DNA of 64,000 nt from Pseudorasbora parva (GCF_024679245.1 NC_090177.1:25274950-25338949); one strand, 5' to 3'; counted from the first letter of the stretch, positions 11,206-25,898 are shown. Numbers and translations are program-made. Notes: a model not told the origin generated them from the letters alone.

Positions 11206-12469
11206 ATATAACAGCACCCAGAGGGAGGTTGAGGAAGTGCGTTTTAAAGGTCCTGGAATGCATTTCTTTGAACACCTGTTTAATTCTTCTCCCAGGTTAT
11301 CCGATGAAAACAAGCAGCACTTAAAAAGTGCTCAAAACCCAGTGGATCGCTGTTAAAGCCATCAGATCGTTCTCACTTCACAGAGATATAAAGAAGGTGA
11401 AGTTATGTACTGTATATCATTCAGCATGTCAACTGAATGATGCGTGACATCTATTTCACAACACTGTAATGCATTTCCAATATAAAGATTATATTAATTC
11501 TCTTGGCTAAATCAGGAATTCGTTTTGGCTTAATCAAAAACAGGGGGACAGAAGTTTTTCTCCCTCTTCTCCTTAATCCATCCCCTGGTACCTACCAAAG
11601 AAACCCAGCTGCATTTCTAACAATAAAGCTTTTGAACATCACATAGAGATGGACAACACACACTATTCATAATATTAACTCACATGATGTTATTCGGTTG
11701 CTTTTTTTGAGTTTGCAAGTTTTAAAAGTGCATCATATTTTTAAAATGCTGTCCAAAATTCCTGAACTAATAATAATTTCCTGTTGAACTCCATCCTTTA
11801 TTTCCATAGCCAGCACTGTTCATTCTCTCCTATATTTTCCCTTTATTTTCCAGATCACAGTGTTCCCTGAAAATGTCTCATTATATCACTAAAGGGAGGA
11901 ATAGGTGTTGCTAGTTATTGTAAGATCATGCACATTCACAAGAAGACAGCTAAATATATCAACTTCAAAGTGTTTTTATCCACTTTACTCCCTTTAATCA
12001 CAATTTCAAAACACATGCATACATTCTAAAAAAATTGAATGTAAAAAACAACCCAATGTTGGGTCAAATATGGACAGTTGTTGGGTTGTTTTTACCCAGC
12101 GATTGGGTTGTCCTAAGCAAATATTTAACCCAACCACAGGATTAAAACAACCCAATCGCTGGGTTAGTCCATCTTTGACCCCACATTGGTTTAAAACAAC
12201 CCAGCATTTTTTAGAGTGTATGGAGAAAAAAATGATTCTAGTAATCAATACATCTTCACTACAGTTCATTTTGGCAGGAATGGGAGCAAGTGATCCGTTA
12301 AACAACCTTAGGACAGCACAGAGTGGGTTAAGGCAGTAGTTTAATGGTTCACAGGCAGTCACTGCAGAGAAACTCTTTAAAGGTCTCATTTTACCCAGAG
12401 GCTGTGACACACTGCATTGCTCTTCTCTGCTCTACACACAGAACACGAAGTGTTTCTCAACACAAAGTG
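11206..12469 (+). other. Upstream region of osteoglycin
   Basis: Apart from the 12021-12220 MITE, no coding sequence is seen. A GATATAAAGA sequence near 11387 could serve a distal TATA-type promoter. A TCTACACACAG acceptor at about 12441 sits just upstream of the ATG, so the 5' UTR is probably spliced. Confidence 0.3.
12021..12220 (+). mobile_element. Short palindromic MITE with AACCCA repeats
   Basis: Ends ACATTCTAAAAAAATTG and AATTTTTTAGAGTGT-like are inverted. The interior alternates TTGGGTTG and CAACCCAA, so most of the 200 bp can fold into a hairpin. The two ORFs read across it on opposite strands are by-products of the palindrome. Confidence 0.65.
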
Positions 12470-14552
12470 ATGGATCTGAGGATTTTACTCTTTTTCGTGA
12501 CTGTGCCGTGGATATTTTGTGATACGGCAAAAACCAATAAAGTGGTACCTAGACACAAAGGGATATTGAAAATAGTAGATGATGAATTAATCTCAGAGAG
12601 TAGAGTTGTCATGGAAGCCAAGAAACCAAAGGTACGTCAATTTAATGCTGATAATGCATTTGTATACAGAAATTTGTTTTAAAATATCATTTTGCTTAAC
12701 ATATTGATGTTTTTGATGACTAAAATGTATGTATAATCAGAATGCCAGATATCGTAAATCTGTTCCAAGGAAGGTATGCAATGGAAAAACCTGTTAAATC
12801 CATAATGGGATTATGTCCAATGGAAAACAAAACAATCTGCAAGTTATCAGGGAACTCATGAGCTCAGTGAAAGTCAAACTATAATTTGAACTGATTGAAC
12901 ATGTTGATATTGAGAGAAAAAAAACAAAATAATGCAATTTTCTTATCATCCGCTTTACTATAGAAAAAGGTCATTCTTAGCCCAGACTATGATAGTCCAG
13001 ATGATAAAGATGACGAAAGTCCAGAAGCAGACCAAAAAGATGACAAGGGTATTTATTCTTTCTTTACTGTTGCTTTTATTTTATTATTAATAATAATAAT
13101 ATTTAAGCCTATTCATTTGAATTTTTCAGAACTTCCTACTTGCCTGATGTGTGTGTGTCTAACTGGATCGGTGTATTGTGAGGAGGTTTCTCCTGACATG
13201 ACAACAGTTCCACCACTGCCAAAGGAAACGGCTTACCTCTATGCACGCTTTAACAAAATCACTAAAATAACCAACAGAGACTTTGCTGATATTGGTAAGG
13301 AATGCTAGAAAAGCTTTAGGGTGTGTCCACCAAAAACACACTGTGTAATGACTGGAACCGGATCAATGTAATCAGGGAAACTGAGTGAAATTTTCCTTGA
13401 GACTTTTTTAAAAGCCAAGAGTCTGACTGACATACAGAACTGAGAAAGGTCCCTTAGAGTCACTGGTATAGAAGGGGAAACGAATCAAGGTTTTGTGCAT
13501 TTAAAGGGATAGTGTACCCAAAACTCACCATCATGTCATTCCAAAAAAAACTGTGACTTTCTTTCTTTTTGGACATTTGGACCTCATTGAATTAAAAAAT
13601 AAAGGTTCCAATGTTCACATTTACGTATAATCAGGTATAAAATATGCATATTTGGCATGCTGTCAGAGAGGAAGGCTTTCAAGCTCGGAATTTGGCCGCA
13701 CAGAAGTCATACCGCAGAAGTCATACAGGTTTGGAACGGCATGAGGGTGAGTAAATGATAACAATGATGAAGCTTATGAAAATAAGTTTATAAAATGTAT
13801 GTATTAAAGCTTATGAAGTTAAAAAAAATTCAGTTGCACCCCCATTTTAATATCCAAATGTGTAAACATAGCCTACCCATACATCCATATTGTGGTGTGT
13901 TACAGACACACTGAGGAGAATCGACTTGTCTAGCAACCTCATCTCTGAGATAGAAGATGGAGCCTTTTCGAAACTCGATCAGCTTGAGGAACTAACACTC
14001 GCTGAGAACAAGCTAGTCAAGCTGCCAATGCTGCCAAATAAACTTGTGTCTCTCAATGTCAATCACAACCTACTTAAAACAAAGGGAGTGAAAGCAAGCA
14101 TTTTCAAGGTAAAAATGAACTAAATAAAGAATTTGAAATTTTATCGATAAGCTATTTTGTCATGTTCATCATGACTGGCTTCCATCTTTTACATTAGAAA
14201 CTCAGCAAGCTGGCATACCTGTACCTTGGCGACAACGGGCTGGAGGCCGTCCCACCGCTGCCGGAAAGTCTGCATGTGGTTCATCTACATGTACGGCCAT
14301 CTCATCTCTATAGTCTAAATATATGTATTGCCGTATTTACTGTGTCCCTATAAATATGAATACGTTTAAAATCGTTTTCAGAACAACAACATAACGTCAC
14401 TGACGGATGACACGTTCTGCAAAGGGAACAACACGCACTACATCAGGTACAACATGCAGGAGGTTCGGCTCGATGGAAACCCCATAACACTGGCCCAACA
14501 TCCCAACAGCTTCATCTGTTTGAGAGCTCTACCTATTGGACACTACAAGTAA
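12470..14552 (+). CDS. ogn: Osteoglycin/mimecan, class III small leucine-rich proteoglycan
   Basis: Seven coding exons stay in frame over 303 aa: 12470-12631, 12741-12773, 12964-13048, 13130-13294, 13906-14108, 14198-14290 and 14382-14552. The second is only 33 nt. A signal peptide ([17 protein letters not shown]) leads to a variable acidic region ([18 protein letters not shown]). Next comes the N-terminal Cys cap [18 protein letters not shown] (C-x2-C-x-C-x6-C, as in class III SLRPs). Leucine-rich repeats follow, such as [19 protein letters not shown] and [15 protein letters not shown], then the 'ear' Cys motif with DDTFCKGNN and [14 protein letters not shown]. Osteoglycin is an extracellular matrix protein that binds collagen. 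The close match through [17 protein letters not shown] and the C-terminus separates it from epiphycan and opticin. Teleosts have two ogn copies, and which one this is cannot be told here. Confidence 0.92.
13502..13760 (+). mobile_element. Partial TTAAAGGGATAGT MITE in an osteoglycin intron
   Basis: Begins TTAAAGGGATAGTGTACCC and contains TCACCATCATGTCATTCC and GGGTGAGTAAATGAT, typical of the same family as 10742-11205. The right terminus is not intact. Confidence 0.45.
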
Positions 14553-15896
14553 TGCTTTGAAAAGAAGAAAATCTCAGTAGGTAACTGCTGTTATGATGTT
14601 AAAGACAGCACATTCACAAAGATTTAACAGCACAATACAGATTATTGATTTATAAGACTCTTCGGTGCATCGCACATTTAGATGTTTCAGATCATTTAGA
14701 ACATTTGTAAGACGCATATACAGGCTAAAAAAAACTTTTTTTAAGCAACTTGACTTTTCTTCAGTGTAATCATTTTGTTATATTTTTACGTTTTTGCAAG
14801 TAAAAATGAGGCAAAGAATGTCTAAAATGGGAAAACAATGTTCAGTGGTACTTTTACTGATATCCATTGCTGGTAAATAAATTCATTTTGGACCAACAGA
14901 CTTTGCTGGACTTCTTACTAATGGCATAAAGTATGGCTACTGCAACTGAGCATATTTTTTTCTGCCACAGTTCATTAAAAAACATGACCCTGCAAGTCAC
15001 AATAATGACAAATATTGATTATAATGGCTTAGCTTATTATTATATTGATAACATTTCACAATGACTTTGTGAATTGCTATATTATAATTGTAACTGACTT
15101 ACAAGAAATAACGCATCATAATAAGAAAACAAGTCATTGAAAGAAAGGTTGTCATTAAGGCATTATTAGTAAGTCTCTCTTTGTTATAAGAAATACTAAT
15201 TAGTGTTTATTTTTTAGTTAAAAAGCAGTTTTCCCTTATTGAGATATACAAGAAGTCATAATTATGAGTTTCTCATTATTATGAAATGAAAGTTTTCATT
15301 AAAAGACACTAAAGATTTTTTTCGTATGAAGACATTATGACTAAAAGGTGAGGAAAACAGCATTTCTGAGCTGTTTTAACTGAGATATTTGCACTGACAA
15401 ATGTTAAAATGTCAGTGCCATAGCACACCATTTTCCCCCAAGGCATGTGTATAAAAGCTACTTAAATGTCCTAATTGAAATAAGGCCCATAATTTGTTTA
15501 ATCTAAGCCCTGTCTGGGCAACTAAATGAGGCAACTAAATCATTTATGAGATTAATTTCTCATTACTATATTAAATAATATTTTTACTCATTTGTAGTGG
15601 AAAAGGGCGTCCAGAGTCTACTGGTTAGAATCACAGAACAGACAGATTCTTTTTATTGCATAAACAGCATCTTTATCTCGTAGTCAATACAAAACTTGCC
15701 ACCTTCTGTACAGTCTTTTGCACCTCATCTGTCCTCATAATTACAGTCTTTGTCACAGCTGCTTAATAGATGCATAATATTATAGTATCCCATTTCTGAT
15801 TGATACCAAAAGTGTGTTGATGTGTAAAAGTGTCAAAACGTTTTTGGTTTCAGTCTCTTCGTGGTGATGATCCTGTATTTCCAGTGTGTTATGATC
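14553..15896. other. Convergent intergenic region between ogn and uqcc5
   Basis: Holds the ogn 3' UTR (AATAAA at about 14875) and, from the other side, the uqcc5 3' UTR (minus-strand AATAAA at 15652-15657). The remainder is AT-rich with no ORF or recognised repeat. Confidence 0.4.
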
Positions 15897-16445
15897 TCAT
15901 TTGACTTCAGACTCTGTGAGCACAATCAAGCCCTCATCAATTTTGTGTTGGTATTCTCTCTCCGATTGTTTCCTTCTGTACACATCATCTGCGGAGGCAG
16001 AAAATAATGTAACAATTTATCCATAACAATCCATTTATGTAAATCAACAATGATTCATATGCCTACATAAATATAGGGTATATTTATGGTATGTCAACTG
16101 TGAATTTTTAGCACCGTTGTACCCTATTAAGATGAATGATAGACATTAAAAGTCTATTTTAAAGATTTGAAGAAAGCATCATTCACGTTGAATTGGCAGG
16201 GCTGCGCAACGAGGACGCCAAATGATGCACAAAAACGCCTCAAAGAGATGGGCGTGTGTGTGTGTGTGTGTACATAAGATAGCATACTTACAAAACGTTT
16301 CTCGTCCTATCCTCACGTTAATCATGATCCACTCCATGACACCACCGATACAGAAGAACAAGGGCAAAAATCTGTACGTGCCAAATCGTCTTTTTCCAGG
16401 CACAAGACTTAACATATATTTTAGGTTCCGACTTTTTCTAAACAT
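15897..16445 (-). CDS. uqcc5: Ubiquinol-cytochrome c reductase complex assembly factor 5 (SMIM4)
   Basis: Two exons, 16292-16445 and 15897-15988, join through TAT to give 81 aa. The product reads MFRKSRNLKYMLSLVPGKRR, a transmembrane stretch (YRFLPLFFCIGGVMEWIMI), then NVRIGRETFYDVYRRKQSER. RETFYDVYRRK across the junction agrees with mammalian SMIM4 (C3orf78), which is about 70 aa; this protein has a slightly longer tail (DEGLIVLTESEVK). The human protein is a mitochondrial inner-membrane factor needed for early complex III (cytochrome b) assembly. A short (TG)n tract lies just inside the intron after the donor (16257-16271). Recognition rests on the full-length match and on the exon phase fitting. 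Confidence 0.92.
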
Positions 16446-16599
16446 ATTTTTCTTTCAAAACAAAATTACAAACTAGATACTTCTAAAGCACAGCACAATA
16501 ATATGCACTAAATAATACAGATGTGTTTTAATCGCTAGAATACAACATCGGAACAGCTTGTGCCCTTCAACATTGATCTTGCACTTAGCGCAGGCATGT

Positions 16600-16700
16600 A
16601 ACGTTACCCGCTGCGCTGACAGAACAGGAAAACATGGCGGAGTTTACGTCACGGATCGGATGGTGTGTTCTAATAGGTCCGCTGGCAGGACTCTACCAAA
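16600..16700 (-). promoter_or_regulatory. Probable uqcc5 promoter with YY1- and CRE-like motifs
   Basis: AAACATGGCGG (16630-16640, YY1-like) and TTACGTCAC (about 16644-16652) lie in a GC-richer patch about 185 bases upstream of the uqcc5 start, as is common for housekeeping mitochondrial genes. Assignment is by position and motif only. Confidence 0.35.
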
Positions 16701-17336
16701 TCTGATATAAGATAGGGAAGTCTCTTTCATGCAGTCTTTGGAATTAGCGGTTTTAATTTACTGATACAAGGTATACATTTTATAAATATATATTATTATT
16801 ATATAACAATTTTTTAACTTTGAACATAGCATCTCTGATTTATTTTCAATCACTCTCAGTGGAGAGACTAAAATAAAACAACTGGCATATGTTGATGCTT
16901 TCTTTTCCCTTCTGAAATGAATCTGATCAAAAAAATCAGTGAAATGTATTTCCATTTACAGCATGTGGACATTTAATACTTAAAGAATGTGTTAGAAATA
17001 CATGCACACTAACATCTTGATGTTGCACATAGTGCACAATGTTGGACAGATTTTCTCATCTGATGGAATGAATGAATATTTTAATATTTATTTTTTTCTG
17101 GAAAATCTCTGTTTTTTCTTTCTTTTTTTACACGGTCAAGGTGAACATAGATTACTTAAAGTTGCTTGAGTATCATATGAATATGTTTTTATATCAAATA
17201 TCGTTTTGATGCCTTCATTTTGAACAAATCTTGAACATTTCATTCCCTTTTTTGTTGCTTGGCCTCAACTGACAATGGAATTTCTACATATTAAAACATC
17301 GCATTGGAAACAGCAGCAACCACATTCATAAATCGG
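16701..17336. other. AT-rich spacer and kctd6 3' UTR
   Basis: No coding sequence was found. It should contain the kctd6 3' UTR on the minus strand. Confidence 0.3.
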
Positions 17337-19068
17337 TCAGTCTTCTACTTTATATGCTAGCCGACAGAAAGTCCAGTGATGCTCCACTGTGTTCTCATTG
17401 GCTCGCTCACTCATGTGATGCACCCGTGTGTTCCGGATTGTGAATCCCTGTTTGGTGATGTAGTCCATGAGGTGGACCCTTAGAGACACCTCTTGATGGT
17501 GGTCACATGGTCCAAAGGTGAAAGACACCTGACAGTCTCTGGTGTCCATCATGTGTTTGTTCCACTTGGTGAAGCTGTTGGATATTCCCTCAAGCAGCGA
17601 ATGGACCTTGGTGGTTATGGTCAGTTGCGTGATAATAACCGCTACTGGGTTTGAGTACTTAGACAGCTTGCGAGTGCTGGACAACTCCACCACCTGCTCA
17701 AAAGTGTCCAGTGGGTAAAGAGGTTTTGGGTCACTGAGGCATTGGATTAAAGGCTCGATCTGATAGAAGTCAGCTTCTTTACGCAGAAGGTCCATCTCCA
17801 TGAAATCAAGAGGAAGAGTGAGCTCAGAAGTGCGCAGAAAGTTTAATATGTAGCGGAAAAGCGTCCCGTCCCGATCGATGAAGTAGTTTCCCTGAGCGTC
17901 CCGCGTGGTGGGGAAGTCGCCGCGGAACATGGCCCCCAACATGGAATCTGGGTAACGCTGAAGAGTGGTGATAGAGGTCGTGTAGAGGTGACCTCCGACA
18001 TTTAAGGTGACTGGGTGAGTCAACTAAAAGAAATGGATAATATCGAGAAAACTTTAAAGCAATTCATCACACATAATCGAAAAGTTGTTTCAAATGTGGA
18101 CTTTAATGTGACTAATTTGTTAATAGCAAAACAAAACAGAGAGTTGTGTAAAGACACTAATAATTGCGGAGCCCCTAAAGGGACATGGTGGTGGGGAAAA
18201 ATATGCGATGAGAGGAAAATTAATGTTAATGCTTTTGTGCTATCTTGAAATTCATATGCATCACTAATAACAGGGAAAATAATTTCCAAATGACAAAACT
18301 TGGCAGATGGATTCAGTTTGTTGAACTGGAAATAGAAAAGGATTTCTTGTTAAACATGTTGGCTTGACATTGTGCTTTAAAGTTTAAAATACTTTTAAAA
18401 GTTTAAAGGTCATAATTCAAAGGCTACACAGACCTTACAGTCAGACAGACAAACAGATAGCCCATCTATCTATGGTGACTATTTTGAATGTCAGTTATGG
18501 AAAAACCTTTAATCTGATTCCTTAGAAAATGTATTCAATTCAGAACAGGCTGCAGGTAGGAACTGAGTTTGTTGATGTAGATTGAAAAAAATTACAGTTA
18601 GACATTTTTAATGGCAATCTATTTTATTTCAATCTATTTTTCATCATCTAGTATAAGAAAAATATAAAGGACTGTTCACAACAAGGAAACAAATTTCATA
18701 TTTTAATAATCACTCTAATTCTATGAGAACAGTAAAGTCTACATAACACAGAGGAACATTATTATTGAAATCATTTTTAGAAAAATGTATTTCCAGCAAA
18801 TGAATGATAAAAACATGGATAGCCAATCAGAATGCACCCACGTTAAAGAGCTTGCGCCTCTTAATGAATTTGTCTAGTTAAGAAATACACTTATTTCAGT
18901 TATATGAATGTCTGAATTAATTCACTTTAATTCTACTTCTTCAAATTTCAATACTGCATGGCACACAACTCAAATGACCAATATGCTTTAATACTTATGT
19001 AATAACAATTATTTCAGTTAAATATTTCTCCACATACATACCCTATGCCCCCAGTCCCCATTATCCAT
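17337..19068 (-). CDS. kctd6: BTB/POZ adaptor KCTD6
   Basis: A short coding exon (19042-19068, MDNGDWGHR) splices to 17337-18023 (LTHPVTLNVGGHLYTTS...) to give 237 aa, the length of human KCTD6. The large exon has no ATG at its start; it begins at TTG just after a TTTTAG acceptor, so the upstream ATG is required. The BTB/T1 domain covers about residues 12-110 (TLNVGGHLYTTSITTLQRYP, MLGAMFRGDFP, YFIDRDG, FLRTSELTLPLDF). The C-terminal half, including KYSNPVAVIITQLTITTKVH and HHMSERANENTVEH, is nearly unchanged from mammals. KCTD6 is a substrate adaptor for Cullin-3 ubiquitin ligase; reported targets include small ankyrin-1 and HDAC1. The 5' UTR continues to an acceptor at 19130, and a candidate non-coding first exon ends at 19560. 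The single 973-bp intron shows nothing else. Confidence 0.95.
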
Positions 19069-19130
19069 TTGATAGGGATAGGTAGACCGCTCTGACACAG
19101 AAGTTGCTCGGATATTATACTTGATTACAC

Positions 19131-19700
19131 CTGCAAAAAAGAGGACTTATTAATAATACATAAAGGCACGTGTATAGTCCCACTTAAGGGTTTCTGAATG
19201 TTTTCAGATACGTTAATGACGCGCACAATGAGATGCATTGCTGTGCGAGCAAACTCAATGAATTATATGCTCAATAGCATGCTAGCTTTTGGTAAGACAA
19301 GTAAGCAGGTTCTCTCAAACGTAATTACTCACCGTTTAGAAGAGTTTTGCACGTCCAGCGATTTTACCTGATGTACCTAACATTAAAAACATGAACATGT
19401 TTTAATAAAAATTATGCGTTTTTACTAGGAACATTTGCTAGCCAGCTACCATAATATACAGCTAGCTCCCTGCTAACTACTAATGTAACGGTGACGTAAA
19501 TTAATAAAAATGAAGATTTTTCCTGGCAGTCATACTGAGTGTGACGGCTCCATCCTTACCCGTCTCCAGAGCTGAGGGCTTTAAACGTCGGTTTTGATAG
19601 AGCAGCTATAACACGGTGTCCTCCCGTATAGCCGCAAAGACGAGAATACAGCAGCAGGCAACCGCACTGTCACGTGACATACACTAGCGTAGCCTACATT
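19131..19700 (-). promoter_or_regulatory. kctd6 5' non-coding exon and promoter region
   Basis: On the minus strand a donor GACGG|GTAAGG at 19560/19559 follows a GC-richer stretch (about 19560-19680). This fits a non-coding first exon spliced to the acceptor before 19130. No TATA box was seen. Confidence 0.4.
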
Positions 19701-21444
<1,744 letters not shown>

Positions 21445-24207
21445 TCAGGATTTCTTCTTCGTGCTGGAACTATCTGTGCTCTGCTGAGAAATGATGAAAT
21501 CCAAAATGAGTTTAGCTGTTTGTCGTGGTCGCTCCATAACCACAGAATGACCGCAGTTCTCCAGCAGATCAACACGGCAGTGTGGAAGAGCCTCTGCAAT
21601 CACCGCCACACCCGACACATCCACCACCTGAAAATAAAAGACAGGAAGATTGGGGTTGTTAGGTCACGGAAACCATGAAAAAAAATATTCAAATATTTCA
21701 AAGTATTATTAAAACTATTATATACTATTATTTTCAGTCTCTCAATAATATGACATAAACTGTGCAATGTGCATGTGTGTGTTTTCTATGTTAAGTTCCA
21801 GTATGAGTGCCACACATACCTGGTCCTGTTTGCCCCAGATGACTTGTAAAGGGGTAGTTATTTGCTGCATATGCTCATGCAAAGCATATTTAGAATTCTC
21901 ACTCATAATTTCCATGAAAACTGTGGTAGTTTATAGAGAAGATATTTTAAGAAAAGTACAATTATGCAAAACAACACTTTTTCTAGCATGTTTCATATTT
22001 AAAGTAAATGCATTAAGTAGGCCAATGTTCATACTGACCCTCATGATAAAAGTCATTGTGTGGTATCCGTACATCCACCAGGCCTTGAAGAATCTATAAA
22101 TGAAGGTAAAAGCCACACATGGTGTGTGAAGGTGTGTTTTGAATCAAGAGTAACTCTACATGACATGTGTGTGACTAACCTGTTGAGGCACTCTGAAGCG
22201 CACGTGAGAACAGAGCTTCAGCATCTCCTCCATCTCCTCCGGGGTGGATGGAATAAGAGGAATATTCAGTGTGTACTGGCTGTGCGTAACATCATGCATC
22301 TGACTGTCAAACTTGCTCTCGTTTTGGTTCTTCAGGCCTTCAGAGAAAATGAGAGCATGCAGGAGTGAGATTAAGGAGTAATGCTTGTTTATATTGTTTA
22401 TGTTATGTCTGTACGAATATATCCATTCATTCAGTGTCAAAAACTAAATGTATTGACCAACCGGCTGGGCAGATGAGGGTCAAACTGTAGAGATCTGAGG
22501 GATGGCAGGCTGCATACACTCCTGCCACAGTGCCACCCATTGAAGTCCCCACCAGATGGAACGGCTTCCGGTTTAGTCGAATGGCCTCTACAAACTGATT
22601 GGTGTAAAAGCGAGGAATACTCATAAACACTGCCAACACAAATTGTTTAACAGTTGACTATAAGTTATACTTCAGGCTTTACAAAATAAAGGAGTTGTTT
22701 TATTTTCTATTCACTTTACACTAGCATGCAAAAGTTTGGAGTTGTAAGATTTTTATAATTGCTTGTAAATGTTTTTTTAAAGAGGCTCTTATGCCTGGCA
22801 GCATTTATTTATTCAAATACAGTAAAAACAGTAATCTCACAATTTCAAATAAAAGGTTTTCTAATTTAATACATTTTAAAATGTCATTTATTCTTGTGAT
22901 GGTAAAGCTGAATTTTCAGCATCATTACTCCAGTCTTCAGTGTCACATGATCCTTCATGAATCATTCTGATATGCTGATTTGACGTTCATAAGTGTATGT
23001 GTTGAATTGTTGCCGTGTAATATTTTTGTGGAAACTGTGATTTAAAAAAAAGGAAATTCTCATGATTCTTTGAAAGTTCCTAAGAAAAGCCTTTATTTGA
23101 AATAGAGGCATTATACATTTATTTTCTGTTAATTTTGATCAGTTTAATATGTAAGCCCGTTTCCACCACTAAATAAAAATAATTCTGAGATTAAAAAGTT
23201 GCAGTTACTTTTTTTTCTCACAATTGCGAGTTATAGATTCACAACTCTGACTGACAAAAAAAACTCAGAATTGTGACTTGTAAATCACTTTTTTCACTTG
23301 TGAATTGTGAAGGAAAAAAAATCATACTGACCCCAAACTTTAGAAAGATAGCGTATGCATTCATGTTACCAAATGTTGGTGCATTAAGTTTAAAACCTTA
23401 TTTGTCTTTATTATGTTCTAGTCTAAATTAAGTTCAGTATACAGACTAGCTAATTTTGTATTTGGTAATTAAATTAGTAAATTCAAACTAGTAATTACAA
23501 CAATGTATTGAATGACAATTATGTAAATTATCATTTAAACAGATCTAATATTTCTCACAACAAACTTTAGTATTTGTACCCTATTCATAGAAAAAGGTAC
23601 CTAACCCAATTACCTGCCGTATTCTCTTGACCTGGCCCTGGATTGAATAGTCATCCATGCTGGTACGTGTTGTGCCCTCATGCCCTGGCATGTCAACACA
23701 CAGGAGGTGCAGATGTTTGGGAAGGTACTGTTAAGGATTTAGACACAAAAAGCTTATTATTATTTAGAAATATACTGCATAGCCAAGGGTAGAAAATGAG
23801 AATTCCATGTAAACATACTATACCTTCACCATGGGGAGCCATGTGTCCTTATGAGCAGAGAAGTCATGCAGCATGAGTATAGAGGGCCTGAGGCCCGGTT
23901 TCCCCCTGTGCGAGTAACAAAAGCGATAACCTCCGCAGTCTGCGTAACGTACCTGTAGACCCAGAGTTCTCCTCCAGTACCTCCACAAACACAAAGCATT
24001 CATGGGTCAGAATATATGAACAAAACATGTGCATTTACATTTAATATTCATCACTGCAAACCTGCTGGTAAAAAACATTTAATGTAACCAACATTTATCC
24101 AAAAATGTATAACATTTAAGATTAATAAATGCTGTAACTAAATGTTAGCTCAAGTGAAACCTTTTTGTAAAGCGTTACCATACATACACATACAGCGCAG
24201 CGTACAT

Positions 24208-24255
<48 letters not shown>

Positions 24256-24926
24256 TATATACAGACACACATACACATACATATTTATATAATTTATGTG
24301 TGTGTGTGTGTGTGTGTGGCTCAAGCCGATTCTATTGCACCCTATGACGTCATTTTACGGTATTATAAATTTTCCATTAAATCATTAAATCATTACTATT
24401 GACTGTATTTAAAATTATACTGCTATTTTGCCTAAAATCAACTTAATAGGTCCTTAATGGCTCATTGTTGCAGTTGGTTTGACACTTCCAGCCATGCTGG
24501 CATGTCTTGTCTTCTTCTTTGCGCTTGGCCCCGATAATGGCTGCTTGCAGCTATATTTTTAATTATCTTTACAGCTGTTTTAATCATTTAGTTTTAATTA
24601 TCCTTGTTTTTAATTTTTGATTCATACACGTTATTCATTTTTTTCTCATGCATATGTTACAACAATTTTAATTAATTTCTATGTAAAGCACTTTGAATTG
24701 CCATTGGGTATGAAATGTGCTATACAAATAAACTTGCCTTGCCTTTAATATTTACATATTACAAAGAAGTTAAATGAATGTATATATTAACTATAAGTGG
24801 CATTTACCAGTAATAGACTTTGATGAGCGATGATGGCCACAGCATAAAAGAGGCCATGAAAAGGAGGAGAGGGATAGCAAGAGTCCCTGCAGCAATGGCA
24901 AACATATTCACCATATCCTGATCCAT
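21445..24926 (-). CDS. abhd6: Monoacylglycerol lipase ABHD6
   Basis: Eight coding exons join in frame to 339 aa (human: 337): 24808-24926, 23824-23980, 23614-23727, 22462-22594, 22180-22337, 22039-22093, 21820-21920 and 21445-21627. The N-terminus has a membrane anchor (VNMFAIAAGTLAIPLLLF), then YWYWRRTLGLQVRYADCGG. The nucleophile elbow is GTSMGG, the acid Asp lies in GKQDQVVDVSG, and the His in LLENCGHSVVMERPRQTAK. ABHD6 is a membrane alpha/beta hydrolase that hydrolyses 2-arachidonoylglycerol and other lipids. One oddity: the oxyanion-region motif reads LHDFSAHKD where mammals have LHGFSAHKD. The 5' UTR continues to an acceptor at 24954. The large intron at 22595-23613 contains a dispersed cyprinid repeat. 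Confidence 0.95.
22725..23095 (+). repeat. Dispersed cyprinid repeat in an abhd6 intron
   Basis: Contains the TGAATTTTCAGCATCATTAC stretch and GTGTCACATGATCCTTC shared, in either orientation, with 4136-4460 and 28010-28350. No ORF. Confidence 0.65.
24210..24320. repeat. (TA)n, (CA)n and (TG)n microsatellite cluster
   Basis: TA run at about 24211-24240, CA run at 24241-24255 and TG run at about 24298-24319, inside abhd6 intron 1. Confidence 0.85.
24590..24750 (+). mobile_element. 3' tail of an L2-type LINE
   Basis: TGTAAAGCACTTTGAATTGCC, then TGAAATGTGCTATACAAATA and a short CTTGCC repeat tail: the usual 3' end of fish L2-like LINEs. Only the tail is present. Confidence 0.5.
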
Positions 24927-24954
24927 GGCAACTCTGGTTCATCTGCTAAACACC

Positions 24955-25898
24955 CTGCAGGATAATACAGCACACAATTACAAACAGAAATGCTGTAATG
25001 ATTGCCAAACATTAAAAATGGTAGGGAATGATGAAAACCTTCAAAATACCTTTGTTGTTGTGTTATAAGGCAGCATATGTACAGGTCAGACTCAAAGAGG
25101 GTGAGGGGCAGGGGAAGGTCTGGCAGCATCGGTTTGTGTCTGATCAATATATGTAACCTAGATTTCTTACCATGCGCTTCAAATATTTACATGTCCATCA
25201 TTTTATCCCTTCATTTTAGTGTCACTGCCTACAATACATATATTTTTTTCCTTTATGTTTTTATACATTCACAGACATATTTTACAATTCTGAACATATA
25301 TCCATCTATACAATATCTCACCATTATTACAACAAATAAAGACAACTAAACCTTTGAAACGAGGTTAAAAGTACAATTAGTTCAAATAACAATTTGCCCT
25401 CAACTAATAGATTTGGAACAGTTTGAGAATAATGAACTTACTTTGGAAGGTTAATCCTATATTGACGTCATTCAGTGAAGTCAGTCATAAATGACAGATC
25501 CTAAAAGTCCCTTTTAGACATCATAAGGTAGCTGGTCAGTGTGCTGCCTGCGCTTCTAATATAATAAATCAGCGGAGCGGTCTGCTTACTCCAATAAACA
25601 ATGAGATGGCATCCAGAGAAAACTGTGTATGGTGAACCCGTGATCAAGAAATCAATGGGTTCAGATGGAAAATGCAATATTTCTCTCTTACTCAGAATAA
25701 ATGAAATAAAATTAGATTGCGCATTTAATAATGGACTATTAAAAATGTCATTTCATAACTCACATGTACCTTTTTGCATATAAATTCCATTTAACCTTTA
25801 AAAGCATTTAGTTGAAATTATGCTCGTATCACATTTATTGTGACTGTTTACAACATTTAAAAATTTTCACAAGATGAAATGCTCCAGATGTCTAAAGG
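24955..25898. other. abhd6 5' flank
   Basis: Non-coding. A non-coding first exon of abhd6 is expected here; GC-richer sequence around 25535-25600 is a candidate promoter. No convincing ORF. Confidence 0.3.

Noticed and set aside
12006..12410. Opposing ORFs rich in NPTTGLKQPN-type sequence
   Set aside because: Produced by the AACCCA/TGGGTT palindromic MITE.
17337..18023. kctd6 as a single-exon gene starting at 18023
   Set aside because: The codon at 18023 is TTG directly after a splice acceptor; the conserved MDNGDWG start is in the exon at 19042-19068.
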